From Physocladia obscura (Eukaryota > Chytridiomycota > Chytridiomycetes > Chytridiales > Chytriomycetaceae): a stretch of 33,833 nucleotides of DNA. Positions 12,301 through 23,283 of this stretch are shown here, piece by piece (positions within the stretch are counted from its first letter, which is position 1; each line of letters begins with the position of its first letter). The stretch is taken from NCBI GenBank assembly GCA_027596945.1, contig JADGJH010000074.1, forward strand, positions 1-33,833, read 5' to 3'. A program made the translations under genes and the position numbers. Below the pieces are notes generated by a model, which saw only the letters and a program-made list of their open reading frames with translations, did not search any database and had not been told where the DNA came from.

Positions 12301-13245
12301 TGGAGAATCAAACTGTTCAGATAAAACTTTCGAAAATAGATAAGCAAACCTTTTCGGGCAAATCAACTTTCTTCAAATAAAATTTAGCTTTGTCCAAAAT
12401 TTTTGTGTCAAAATGACGAATCGAATCCCATTGCCGTTGAACTAGAGGGAACGTCAACTAATTTACGAAATTAAAAAAAAATTCGCAACAACCACACTTT
12501 AAAAAAAACAAACCGGAATCTTTGAAGGTACCGTATCGACTTGCTGGAGGTTTGTGTTTATCATACTTGCAACTTGAAACAATCTGCTAGCCCGTAAATA
12601 TAAGTTATTCTCGAGCGAATTCCAAATCTGTTTGGTTGATCAAATAACATGAAAAGGATAATAATAAAAATACTTGTTCTGGTGTGTCAATAAGAAGTTT
12701 CATTTGAACAGCGATAGGATAGGATGCCGTTTTATCCGATGCTGCGAAACCCAGAAGTTAGCAATAAATAACCAATCAACAGAGGGAGTACCAAAAGCAT
12801 ACTTGATTGAGCTTCTTTTTCAGCCTCTTCATTTTCTTTCATTTGCTGAGACATTCTCTGAAAATCGCAACCACTTTCCAACTGCACAAACAGGTCCTGC
12901 AGCGACAATGATGCTTTTTTCATTTTGGTAACACAATCTGCAGCCTCAATCAAATCACGGTATCGTTCGCTAAATTATTATTTCAAGTCAGTATTAAATT
13001 CCTTGGTCGACTTACACCAAGTCGGTTTCAGCAATACAAAACTTACCCGACCATCTGGCGCAGCTCCTTCTTTTTGTGTTCTATGTCAGCCCTAATTGGA
13101 GTTGTTGCTGCTGCGTTAATCAAGAAAATAACTATATTCAACGTTATCAATCATAGCCTGTAACTTACTCCATCTTAGCCGCGAGTACGCGCACGTCTGC
13201 TACTGAGCGGCTTTCAAACAGTGCATCAGCATCTCGCACACCCAT
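9359..13245 (-). CDS. COG1: Conserved oligomeric Golgi complex subunit 1 (COG1)
   Basis: Lobe-B subunit of the COG vesicle tether, which supports retrograde intra-Golgi transport. Exons (- strand): 13169-13245, 13047-13091, 12803-12969, 12674-12741, 12514-12627, 12350-12457, 11511-12297, 11170-11443, 10999-11111, 10786-10935, 10560-10727, 10350-10495, 10053-10301, 9880-10001, 9704-9831, 9359-9645; 3003 nt, 1000 aa, close to human COG1. The N-terminus reads MGVRDADALFESRSV, then IEHKKKELRQMVG and ERYRDLIEAAD, the family signature. ESLCAVMLLE follows, and IDPVDLAIAATHL near residue 823 matches the conserved C-terminal segment. Introns are 48-77 nt. The start lies only 37 nt downstream of the stop of the CatSper-like gene on the same strand. 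Confidence 0.95.
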
Positions 13246-13262
13246 TTCCACAAACTTTTCAT
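13200..13262 (-). other. Upstream ORF overlapping the COG1 start codon
   Basis: An ATG at 13262 lies 17 nt upstream of the COG1 ATG in another frame. It opens a 20-codon frame that overlaps the COG1 coding start and ends at TAG (13200-13202). If the COG1 transcript starts upstream of 13262, scanning ribosomes would meet this ATG first. Whether it lies in the mRNA cannot be told from sequence. Confidence 0.45.
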
Positions 13263-13282
13263 TTTTCAAGAAAGCTGACAAA

Positions 13283-16200
13283 TTATTTATCCACGTTTTT
13301 GTGTTTGTAAACACAATACGCACAAAACAAAAATACTGCAAACCCTACAGCCGCAATCATCATGCACGTCAACATTATACCGGTGCGTGGAGTTGCAAGT
13401 GTTACATAAACAGCAAAGTCTACACTCAGATTCAAGCAAAATTCAGTATCGACAACTTGAGCTCGAAAATGGTATAGTTCAGCACTACTGTCTTCCCAAG
13501 AAATACTACAGTTTAACGTTGGATCCATTGGCGTTATGTACAGATTGGTTCCACCACATATCGATTTTGTTCCAGTGTCTACAACGAATTGATGAATGAA
13601 TGATACTAAATGATTGATAACTAAACTGATACAATAATCTGTCCTATTGTTGAGCTCCATGAGAGTATATTGACTCATCAAATGAATTGATGATGATCTA
13701 ATATCGTTGACAAAAAATTTCGGTTGGTATAGTTGATCATTTAACACGTTTGGAACCTACATTTAATAAAATGAGCCAATCGAAACCGATGTAAAATGCA
13801 TTACCCGAAAGATACAATCTGAGTACTCTTCTTGCATTGAAAAGCTCTCTGTATCTGTGCACCCACATGAAGTGCGGTCGATTTTTTTGAAGCATTGTTT
13901 GTACTGTCCTGTTCTTTGCGAGATCGAATATCGATTATGATACCGAGGAGATGCAGGGTCAGCATTATAAATATTATTCGACGTCGGTATTGACAATCCA
14001 AGGGAAGACGGCGGGCGATAGTTGACCTTTTTTTTTTGTTGTTTTGACTATCAACACAAAATTGTTCAAAAAAGTTCAATTACCGGAAGGTATCGCATGA
14101 CAGGCATACTTGCTAAAAAAGTTAAAGAGCCATAAAGGAAGTCGGTTTCAGAAATTGATGAATCTAATGTTATGCTTCGGCTTGGTGAACATCCATCGAC
14201 TAGTTGAGCAGAAACAACTGTCTTTGGAGAGCATGTTAATGAGTTCGAAATCGCTCTGATACTTAAACCGCTGTTGCCCTGAAATACTTTTATTTATAAT
14301 AAATAAATTATTGTGTAAACTTTACCATATTGCCAATGTCAGAAATGAACATAGATGAGCGTGACGCATGACTGTATTTATCCTGATATAACTTCGTTGT
14401 AAAATTATAAAGTTGCGAATTTGGAATGATAAAGTTTGGGAATGCCACTGGATAATATGGATTGTCCTTATATGACTCAGCTTGTATGTTTTTATCAATA
14501 GTAAAATTATCCTTATAATTCAAGTATGTTGCACCCATTGTTATGTTACTTGCCGAGAAATCAGAAAAAAGACAGTCTTTTGTTGTCAAATTCCACGGTC
14601 TTGTCTAATTTTATGGAATTTAACTTCAAAACATCAATAAAAGCAACGCTCACCCGATAGGCAGTTGATGGAAAATTTCCAGAAATAAATGCATCATTAG
14701 TGTCAAATATACTCCAAGATCCTGCCAAATAAGAAGCCGCCGTTGATGCCTCATAAGATGAAATCTGATATCTAATTAATTACAACTTTCAAAACAGGAA
14801 GTTACCTGTAAAGTTGATGTGGTATCAATATCTTGAATAACTCCCCACCCACTGCTTGTAACTAAAAACATGTTACGAAAAGATGATGAAAACGTCAAAA
14901 CTCCGGGCTCGAGCGTGACAGTTTGCATTCCAGAAATTACAGCACCAATTGTAATTGATTGACTGTAAGTTTGCGTATATTCTATGTAAGCTCGAAAGTC
15001 GTAAATAAACCAGCTTCCACTTGCCACCAGTCCGACTGAAAGTGGCTGTCGATACACAGTAACTGAAGCAACAGTCGAGCTTGCAATACTCGTGATCAAA
15101 AAAGACCCAAAATTTGCAACAACAGTTTTCCCAACGTCACTCATCATCCAAGAAGCTCCACTAATAGTAAGCAACGAAGTAGAAGTTAAAGTTAAGTCTG
15201 AAACCAGTGGATCTGTCACGTCACCGACTGTAATAGAAGGAATAGTCAAACTTCCTGCAACTGCTGGAGTATGTGCGTTGGTATCTCCTACAAGAGACTT
15301 TACAATTGTGCAATCTGCAACAAGGCCACCAGAACTAACGCTGTTAATCAAAGCCTTCCCTTCGCCGGAAATTTGAGTTATTATTAAGCCAATATGAGAT
15401 TGCAAAAAAGTAGATCTGGATCCGAAAGAAACAGCATAAAACTGAACACGGTAAGCACCAATAAACACAGGAACTAAAGCCGCAGCAAAAGAAGAATCAT
15501 TCGCATACACAATTGAATCTAGTGGGATGGATACTCGAGAGAGGTATGGGCTATTACTTCCAGCAATTCGAGTATTTCCACTTATAGTCTTTAAAAATCC
15601 CATTGGATATGAAGAGGATAAACTTGAATAAGTTCCACTGGAAAGTCCTGTAAGATTAAGCGCAAACAGGTCACCCATTTCATCTAACATAATTTCAATC
15701 AAATTTGCGGCTGATGGATTGAAAGTTCTCGCAAGAATAATTTGATTAATGCCAGCACGACCGTAGTAAATATTGTTGAAGTTTGTCAGGAGAGCAAAAC
15801 TTGCACGTCCACGCGATGAATCAAATTTCTTGAATACTTCAACAGCAGAATTGACAATATTTTCGACAGTAAATAATTTTTCCCAGTTATTTCCACCATC
15901 AATAGAGTGGTATAGCTCCGATCCATAAGCATAACAATCAATCATATTGGAATGACATGCCAATCCAACCAACACATTGGATGTCGGAAATGTAAATACT
16001 TGGGTGTACGTCCCGGCGCTGATATTGTGAATAACAACTATTGCATTATTTGCGCAATTTGTGGAACCACAAGTACTGATTGGAATCCCTACAAGATAAA
16101 TATTTGAGCTTGAAGGCGTGTATCGTTTCATATCAAGAAATTGGTATGTTGAAAGTGCTGAAGAAATGCTACTCATTTGAATTCTGTTGGACCACAAATT

Positions 16201-17735
16201 TTCGCGAATACCATTTTCAGTGGAATATATCAGATTATTACGAAGAGAACTTGTTGAAAAGGCAACAAACACGTAATTTTCAGTTTCGTCAAGGCAATTT
16301 GTGCTACTAGAGACATATATTGACACGCTTAATCTTGCTGAGCTTCCTAAATCTAGAATTGAATGCCCTGTGGTTGCTTTTGAAAACTGAACATAGGTAC
16401 TTGTCAAAGATGGAAAAATTGTGGAGTAATAAATTCCTCGATTTGTTCCAAACAGTGTTAAAGAATTCAGTAAGATAGTATATTGGACTTGTAAGTCACT
16501 ACAGTCTGTTATATAGTTGCAAATTGATGCTGTAGGTACAGATCCGCCACTTGGGTCTTGGGATATGTCTCGTAACAGCCAGTTTGATGAAAATCCATCT
16601 GCAGATACAATCATAAGTCCGCCTAGACTATCTCCGACAGTTTGAGAGCCCAAAATTGCAATTGACTTTTTTTTGGAACATTCATTTTGAGAGAGTCGAA
16701 AATAATTCGGGACGTAATTCGCTGTTCTGAGTGCGATACCAGGGTAAACTCCATTTGACTAAATATTGAATGAAAATTAGAAGCTTTAAAATTTTATTTT
16801 ACATCATAACCTGCTTGTCATCCATAGAATATCCAAACGATGAGATTATTGGCTCATGAGACACGTCAAATGAAGTATCTCTGGTACTACATGAAGAAAT
16901 TGACACTCCAGGAAGAGATATTAACACAACAGTCGCTGATGAAGTATTTAACAAACTTGTACTGAGATTCATTGTCCATCCGTTTGACTGTATAATTTTT
17001 ATGAAAAAACATTTTTTGCTTGAATGAACATTACATTAAAATTCAATGAAAACATCTTAAAATAATAACTTGACATGTTGAAAATAAAAGCGGAAGGACT
17101 AGGTCCAATAGAAGCAAATGTTGTTGAAACTGTCGAAGCAAAAATTGAACTATATGGTGTCCTTGCGTCAAGTAAACTGATTGAAATTGTGGTTAATCCA
17201 GAGCTTAAGAACCATATACTTGATAAAAGAAAGGGATAACAAGACGATGACTCAAGAATACTGATTGTGACATATGTTGTACCAGCTGGATACCCTGACG
17301 AAGTCTGACTGTAATATCCAATATTGGGCTCGGACGCAGAATTCGTGAAAGGCGTATCGCTGATTCTTAAAATAGTGCGATATGTGCCCGGATATTCGAA
17401 TATATGAGTTGTAATCAACGAAGAAGAGGATGTACAGGAAATTGACTGAGATTCTGAACCATCCCCAAACTGGAAAACCAAATAATATGTTGAAGATAAA
17501 GACGGAAAAACACTTCCAGACGCGTCAAAAGTAATTGCTTCAAAAATAATAAGCTAAACAAATTTTAATAGGAAACCAACTCACCATCTCCCTGATATAA
17601 TGTGGGAGAGGGTCCATAAATTGTCAGACGCGGGATTGGATACGAAGTCAGAGTTAATGAAGAAATACTGGCTGACAGAACTGATGCAAATGTTGAACTG
17701 ATGGATGACAGGAAAAACACATAGTGAATTTTCAT
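13283..17735 (-). CDS. CatSper channel auxiliary subunit-like protein (beta/delta/epsilon family), type I membrane protein
   Basis: Exons (- strand): 17585-17735, 17035-17537, 16811-16987, 14806-16758, 14654-14764, 14326-14604, 14084-14278, 13805-14026, 13283-13756; 4065 nt, 1354 aa. Order: signal peptide (about 1-20), PKD-like domain (YQGDAITFDASGS ... FQFGDGSE), and a large exon with beta-propeller features including an Asp-box, SIDGGNNW. Then come DVGKTVV, SFLITSI and SWFIYDFR, then VNYRPPSSLGLSIPTSN (residues 1124-1140), CGCTD, a conserved SDC, ELYHFRAQVVD, and one TM helix near 1323-1347 with a short basic tail. This arrangement matches my knowledge of CatSper beta/delta/epsilon ectodomains and stems; the exact subunit is unresolved. 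Known CatSper is a flagellar Ca2+ channel. Here a role in zoospores or motile gametes is inferred. It is longer than human delta or epsilon. The start was chosen at 17735 for the signal peptide; an in-frame ATG also exists at 17768. Confidence 0.75.
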
Positions 17736-17757
17736 TTGTTTATTTTTCTTTCTGAAA
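17736..17757. promoter_or_regulatory. 22-nt divergent start-codon gap between the CatSper-like gene and TRIP13
   Basis: Only 22 nt separate the two chosen ATGs. Core promoter elements and 5' leaders of each gene must therefore overlap the neighbour's first exon or leader. No TATA box is obvious. The CatSper-like frame has an upstream ATG at 17768, which would overlap the TRIP13 frame; TRIP13 has an alternative ATG at 17773. Confidence 0.6.
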
Positions 17758-19819
17758 ATGCGAAGCACGAAAATGGGAGGCGGATTCCATGTTGAAGTTC
17801 AGTTAATCGGCAGCGACGATGGCAATGATGGCGCAATTGCTAGTACGCAAAATTACACCCCGCTTCTCACAGCGGCAGTTAAAGCGGCCGTAGTTGCGCT
17901 GCTCGAAACGCACAGCAGCACCGATGATACCGACACAAACATGAGTACAACAAACACGAATAACACAAGTGCCCATTACGATGCCGATCAAACTTTACTG
18001 GCCCATTCGCTACTTCCATTTGCGCACATACCATTGCTTCACACCCACGTTCGCGCAGTCCGCGTCTGCGAAGAGGCTGGTGAGGCATTGTCCAGCCATG
18101 TCCGAACTTCATGCAACTGTGTTTTTGAGTATAATTATCTTCAACTGTTTAGTATCTACCGCTATTCATCTCTACCGTCTGTTAGACTCGGATTGCCATT
18201 CGCTAATTGTATGTTTTTGTGATTGGCGGAACGTTTTATAGTAATTTGTTAGTAGGATGCGGATGATGATTTCGACAATACCGCGTCTGCGACAACCGCA
18301 ATGTCACTTCCATCACCGACTTTGGAAGGTCTTTGGGAATCACTAGGTACTAAATTATTTAATTATTTTGTAGAATTTCTCTAATTGTTTCTTTACAGTT
18401 TTTGAGGATAATATTCTGATGAAACTTCTGAACTATGTTTCCACATCAGTACTTTTTGCTGATAAAGCTATCAACCCACATATCATTTCATTCAACAAAG
18501 TTATTCTTCTTCACGGTGAGATCACTTGTTTTAAAGCTATTTTTTCTAAATTTCTGGTACACAAAAAAAGGTCCTCCGGGAACTGGTATCTATATGAAGG
18601 AAAATTTTTAATCTCAATTTTCGTGACAATAAATTCATAGGGAAGACAAGTCTCTGTAAGGCCTTGGCCCAAAAGCTATCAATCAGACTTAGTGAACGAT
18701 ATGCTTTTGTTCAACTTGTTGAAATCAATTCACATTCCCTTTTTTCAAAATTTTTTTCTGAAGTTAGTTGCCTCTTAATTACTTAATATGCGTGCTTACC
18801 TGTGTTTTTTGAACAGTCAGGAAAATTGGTCATGAAAATGTTTCAAAAGTTGGTTCCCATAATTTTCTCTTTGGAATTTTAAGAATAAACGATATTCTAC
18901 AGCATTAAAGATATGTGCGAAAATCCAGATACATTTGTGTGCGTCTTAATCGATGAAGTCGAAAGTTTGACTGCTGCAAGGTTTGTCATTGTACTATATT
19001 TTCAATTTAGTTCTGCAGTAATTAGTTTATTGCAAAATAGAAAAGCTGCTTGCTCGGGTATGGAGCCTTCTGATGCAATCAGAGTAGTTAATGCGCTTTT
19101 GACACAAATTGGTTTGTTAATTTTTATTTATTTATTTCGCCTGATTTTGTATTATGTAGACGCACTCAAAAACAAGAAAAACGTTCTCATTTTGACAACT
19201 TCGAATATTACTGAGGTAAACGGACAACATTAAAAAAATAAAAAAAATAAAAAATTGTAGATTTGATCATATCTTATTTTTCTACAGGCTATTGATTTAG
19301 CTTTTGTTGACCGGTAAGTAATGAACAGTTTTTAAAGTTCCGGCTAAATGAAGTCAATTTAGTGCTGATTTGAAATTATATGTTGGCTTGCCGTCCCAAA
19401 TTGTAATTTATGCAATTTTGGCCTCCACACTGATGGAACTTATGCGTTGCAACTTGATTCACCCGCATGAACAAATTATCGATTGGCGTATGATCAAACT
19501 CATGTGCACAGGCGATATTAACCTGAATCAGTTGGCCAGCTCAAGATTATATGATATTGCCCAAAAATGCCATGGCTTCAGTGGTCGTGCCATTCGGAAG
19601 GTACAGATCGTAATTCACTTTTAACAAAAATTGATTGCACTTTTTTCAGATGCCATTCATCGCCCATGCTTTGTTCATAAAGGTTTATCACATTCCCCAT
19701 TTTTTTACTTTGACTGATTGCGAAATTTACAGTCAAATGATTTTGTCTCGCTTGACACTTTCCTTGATGGATTGGATTTGGCTGTCAGCGAGGAGCGAAG
19801 TTCGAGGGACGCCTTGTGA
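17758..19819 (+). CDS. PCH2: AAA+ ATPase TRIP13/Pch2 (HORMA-domain remodeller)
   Basis: TRIP13/Pch2 remodels HORMA proteins (Hop1/HORMAD, Mad2) in meiotic checkpoint and spindle checkpoint control. Exons: 17758-18079, 18153-18208, 18256-18346, 18399-18515, 18571-18585, 18641-18762, 18817-18848, 18903-18980, 19041-19111, 19160-19215, 19288-19313, 19363-19600, 19650-19682, 19733-19819; 1344 nt, 447 aa (human 432). Walker A GPPGTGKT is at residues 196-203; Walker B LIDEVES has D269/E270; then LTTSNIT, the VDRAD arginine region and FSGRAIRK (sensor 2). [18 protein letters not shown] and [17 protein letters not shown] are nearly invariant family segments. The N-terminal FHVEVQLIG strand matches TRIP13 VHVEV. 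The first intron (18080-18152) is the least certain: it was chosen to join HVRAVRV to [13 protein letters not shown] in phase. Confidence 0.93.
18571..18585 (+). other. 15-nt microexon carrying the TRIP13 P-loop
   Basis: The fifth TRIP13 exon is 15 nt, between a 55-nt intron ending in AAAAAAAG and another 55-nt intron starting GTATCT. It supplies two bases of G196, all of P197-P198-G199-T200 and one base of G201. K202 and T203 come from the next exon. Skipping would keep the frame but delete five P-loop residues. Confidence 0.85.
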
Positions 19820-19949
19820 TATGCAATTTTAATCTTTTTTTTTTTGTTATTTATTAATTTTTTGCGCATGAAGGAAGGTTTTTTATTTTCCAAATAAGTT
19901 TTCCATTCTAATTGCTCCAATCGTTCTTTCAGATTCTTGTTCTTCAATT
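19820..19949. other. Convergent 3' spacer between TRIP13 and PWP2
   Basis: A 130-nt AT-rich spacer with T runs just after the TRIP13 stop. No gene is seen in it. Confidence 0.6.
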
Positions 19950-22834
19950 TTAGTTACTTTCATTTGAGCTGTCAAATATAGAAGTGAATTCAAGTTTCCA
20001 TTCGTTCTGTTTAAAACGGTTCAACAAAAACAAAAAACAACAAAACAACAAAAAAACAAGATGAATACGCACAATTTCGCCAAAACATCCTGCAGTTTCG
20101 AAATCGCTTTCACAAGCCCACGCAACAAGCTGCCATATTCTTGAGATCTGTCTCTCAGAAGCTGCCCATGATTTCTCAGGATAGAAAGACACCATACTAA
20201 ATTGAGTTGAATGTTTTGGCTGAAATCAATTCGCTCAATGACGAACTTCATCAGTCTTTCTAAGTATTTATGGGGTAAGTTTTTCACCAAAAGGTTTACG
20301 GCATTCACGGGAATTCGATCAAACACAGTTTTTATGATATCTTGTTCTCCCAGTCTGAATGCCATGACAAGTGCGCGTAAATATTCTTTCGTTTCGGAGA
20401 CAGCCTCAAAAATGGATTCTGGTGTAATGTCAATTTCCAAATCAAAAGGGTCAAACATAATAGCGTCATCGAGAGAGTACAATAACAGCCCTTCAGTCGA
20501 AGCTGCAGCCCAAGTTCTTCCTGATGGAGAGAATTTCACGCATTTTGTACGTGCTTCTGGCTTTATTTTTGCACGCAAACTTAGATCCCCCTTTTTTGCC
20601 CCAGGCAAACTCGAATCGATCCGGTCTTCAATATCACTCAAATCACCAGTGTTGTCAATAAGCTCGCGTGGTCCAGCTTCAGTCATATTCCTTGAGTCAA
20701 GTTCACGATGCATTCCATCAAGTGACAAATTATGAGAAATTTGAAATTTTTTCAATAGTGTGGATGACTGAGCATCATAAATGCAGACAAATTTTGAGTT
20801 TCCACCTGCGATAATACAAGATCCATCAACTGTGTAGCACAACGACGTAAAATGTTTGTTCGCACTGTTGTTTTCGGCCGTTACGCGATCGCCTTCTTTT
20901 CTACCACCGCCCACATCCTTTTTGCCTTCGATTGTTCCAATTTGTCGGTGCATTTCAACGTTCCAAATCGTAATCTGTCCGTCAAGTGTTGATACTGCAA
21001 CTTCTTTTCCATCAGAACGGTAAGCAATCGCAAGAATTTCTGCAGAATGCTCATATGGCTCACTCGCGGTGTCTCTTGTAAATACAGTCCAGCTACGCAT
21101 GGTACGATCCCATGATCCACTGATCAAACGTCCTTCAATCGGACTGAAGGCAACTGACGAAACAGGTCCCGTGTGCCCAGTTAATACATCTAGTAAATTT
21201 CCTGTCTGTATACTCCACATATAAATCTCAAAAGTGTCAATGCTTCCTGCGCAAATAATTTCGCCACTAGGATCAACACTGACGCATCCAAATTGCACAT
21301 GCGTCGGACTTGTAAAAGTACGGAAGTTTCTGTATCTAACGAGGTCGTAAGCACGAACAGTTCCATCTAACGCGGCGCTAAATACTACGTTGGCGCGTTT
21401 CTTGCTAAATTCAACTGCTTGAACGGCGGCACTGTGGTCAGCGAATGTGACAAAACAAAATCCAGTCTGAGTGTTCCACAGTTTAACTTTCGCATCGTCA
21501 CCGCCAGTCACAACGTATTGACCATCAGGACTATAACTAATGCAGTTCATTTCGTGGTTATGACCTTGCTGTTTAAGAACATATGATTCAGATTTCCATT
21601 CCCAGACCAGTAATTGCCCAAGTTTAGAAGAACCGAATGCAAGCCAGTCTCCACTTGGATTAATTTTAACCGCCTCGACTTTTTTTTGTGAAATGCTATT
21701 GTGTACGCGTTTGTTTACTTTTTAACAAAAAAAAAAAAACATGAAAAATACCTCAAAGTATGAATGTTTACGAAATCAGGTAGCTCCCAGATTCCAAAAA
21801 CACCTGACGTAAATCCAACAACTAGAATATTGCTTTGCGCGTGGAAATCGCATGAAACAACTTTTGCATGATTTTGGTTGAAATAATGCCGGTCTATACA
21901 ACTCCATTTTCTTAGTCCGTTTCCTACAGTTCGCCGTTTTTTCGCCTCTGGCCCATCCTCTTCATTAATGCCAGTGTCAAGTTCAATAGGTTTATATTTC
22001 CATACAAAAAGAGATCCGTCTTTGCTCACAGAATAAATAGTTTGTGCATCGACAGAAAACCATGCACCCATAACGACATCTCTGTGTCCAGTTAAAATAA
22101 ACGGCTCGAGCCCTTCGATAGGGTCAGTTGTAAAAATTCGCACGGTCATATCTTTGCAACTAAATTTTAGAAATTGTTAGATTGTAGAAATACTGCAAGA
22201 AAATATTAGCTCACCCGCAAACAACAAACGTGGAGTCAGGACTCCATCTAATACTGTTGATATCGTCGAAAGGACCGGCGAGACTTCGATGCAAAACGAG
22301 TGGCGCAAATTCTAAATCGATGAATCCTGGTGTTCGCCAAAATTGAATTTGTTTTCCATGTGTGATGGCAACAAATTTTCCATCAGGACTGAATTGAGCA
22401 TCTTTTACTTTCGTTTTGAATGATTGACGATGAAGAACGGTTTGAAGATGAAAGTTGACAAGAAGTGCTCTTCCATCTGTGGCACAACACAGAGATTAAA
22501 CACAACAAAATAAGCAAAGAACACACCCTCATCGATAGACAGTAATAGTTTTCCTGACGGAGACAATGCTATTCGTTCGATATTTTTCCGGTTTTCAAAA
22601 GCCATTGTGTAACTTTTGTCACTAATAAATGAATGATGCAGTATTTTACAGATAGTTAGCCAGTGCAGCTGTGACGAAGTGACATGCGCACCCGGGAATA
22701 TCAAATACAGATATCCTGTTTCCAACGGCACTGAGAACACAATCTTGATGAGTGGATGTAGTCGGTGTAAATAGAATGTTTCCGCCTTTATATACAGTCC
22801 CACAAAGGTTGCTGAACTTAAAGTTAAGTTTCAT
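19950..22834 (-). CDS. PWP2: Periodic tryptophan protein 2 (PWP2/UTP1), SSU processome
   Basis: WD40 protein of the UTP-B subcomplex, needed in the nucleolus for early 18S rRNA processing. Exons (- strand): 22692-22834, 22527-22621, 22215-22476, 21752-22159, 20069-21695, 19950-20006; 2592 nt, 863 aa. The N-terminus MKLNFKFSNLCGTVYKGGN is the PWP2 start signature. Tandem WD repeats follow; clear examples are GQLLVWEWKSESYVLKQQGH, TGGDDAKVKLWNTQTGFC and SGSWDRTMRSW. GAKKGDLSLRAKIKPE and EGLLLYSLD match PWP2 exactly in place. The C-terminal helical Utp12-type domain runs to DVLAKLC. The tail after it is short (about 19 residues), so the protein is about 55 aa shorter than human PWP2. Introns are 50-70 nt. 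It is head-to-head with LARS across 449 nt. Confidence 0.96.
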
Positions 22835-23283
22835 AGCTGTTTTGTTGAGAAAAAAGAAAGAAAAACAAACTGAAAAAAAAAAAAAAAAATAAAGACTTGC
22901 GCAAGAAAAATATTTAATTTATAAATGAATTAATTACGTAACAAAAAATGAGAAATTAATAAAGATTTTCTTTCAAAGAAGAAAGAGGCTGGATTGTGGC
23001 GAAGCAGCAAACTCGAATCATAAAATATGACCCTGTGAATCATAGTGCAGGCAAACTTGAAAAGTTTAAATTAAATACTTGAAAAAAAGAGTACTTAAGC
23101 TGTAGTTAGGTTGTTTATTTGCCTTTTTCTTTTTTTTTTTCTTTTGTTCCAATCAAAAAGCTCACAACGTTTTCGCTGTACAAATTCCGCCCACCAACTG
23201 CGGCATTTCGATATCTTGATCGCTTAAATCCTGCACTGCACTTTTCATTCTTCATTTCGTCCTCAAGTAAATCTTTGTTTCAT
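22835..23283. promoter_or_regulatory. Bidirectional promoter region of PWP2 and LARS
   Basis: This 449-nt spacer between divergent start codons holds a 17-nt A run (22873-22889) and an 11-nt T run (23130-23140), each within T/A-rich surroundings. Long poly(dA:dT) tracts exclude nucleosomes and are common upstream of fungal ribosome-biogenesis and translation genes (known biology). Their use here is inferred. No other element was recognised. Confidence 0.55.

Noticed and set aside
17803..18112. Antisense frames (62 and 77 codons) over TRIP13 exon 1
   Set aside because: No motif; they mirror the Ala/Thr-rich first exon of TRIP13, which fits TRIP13 family order and splicing.
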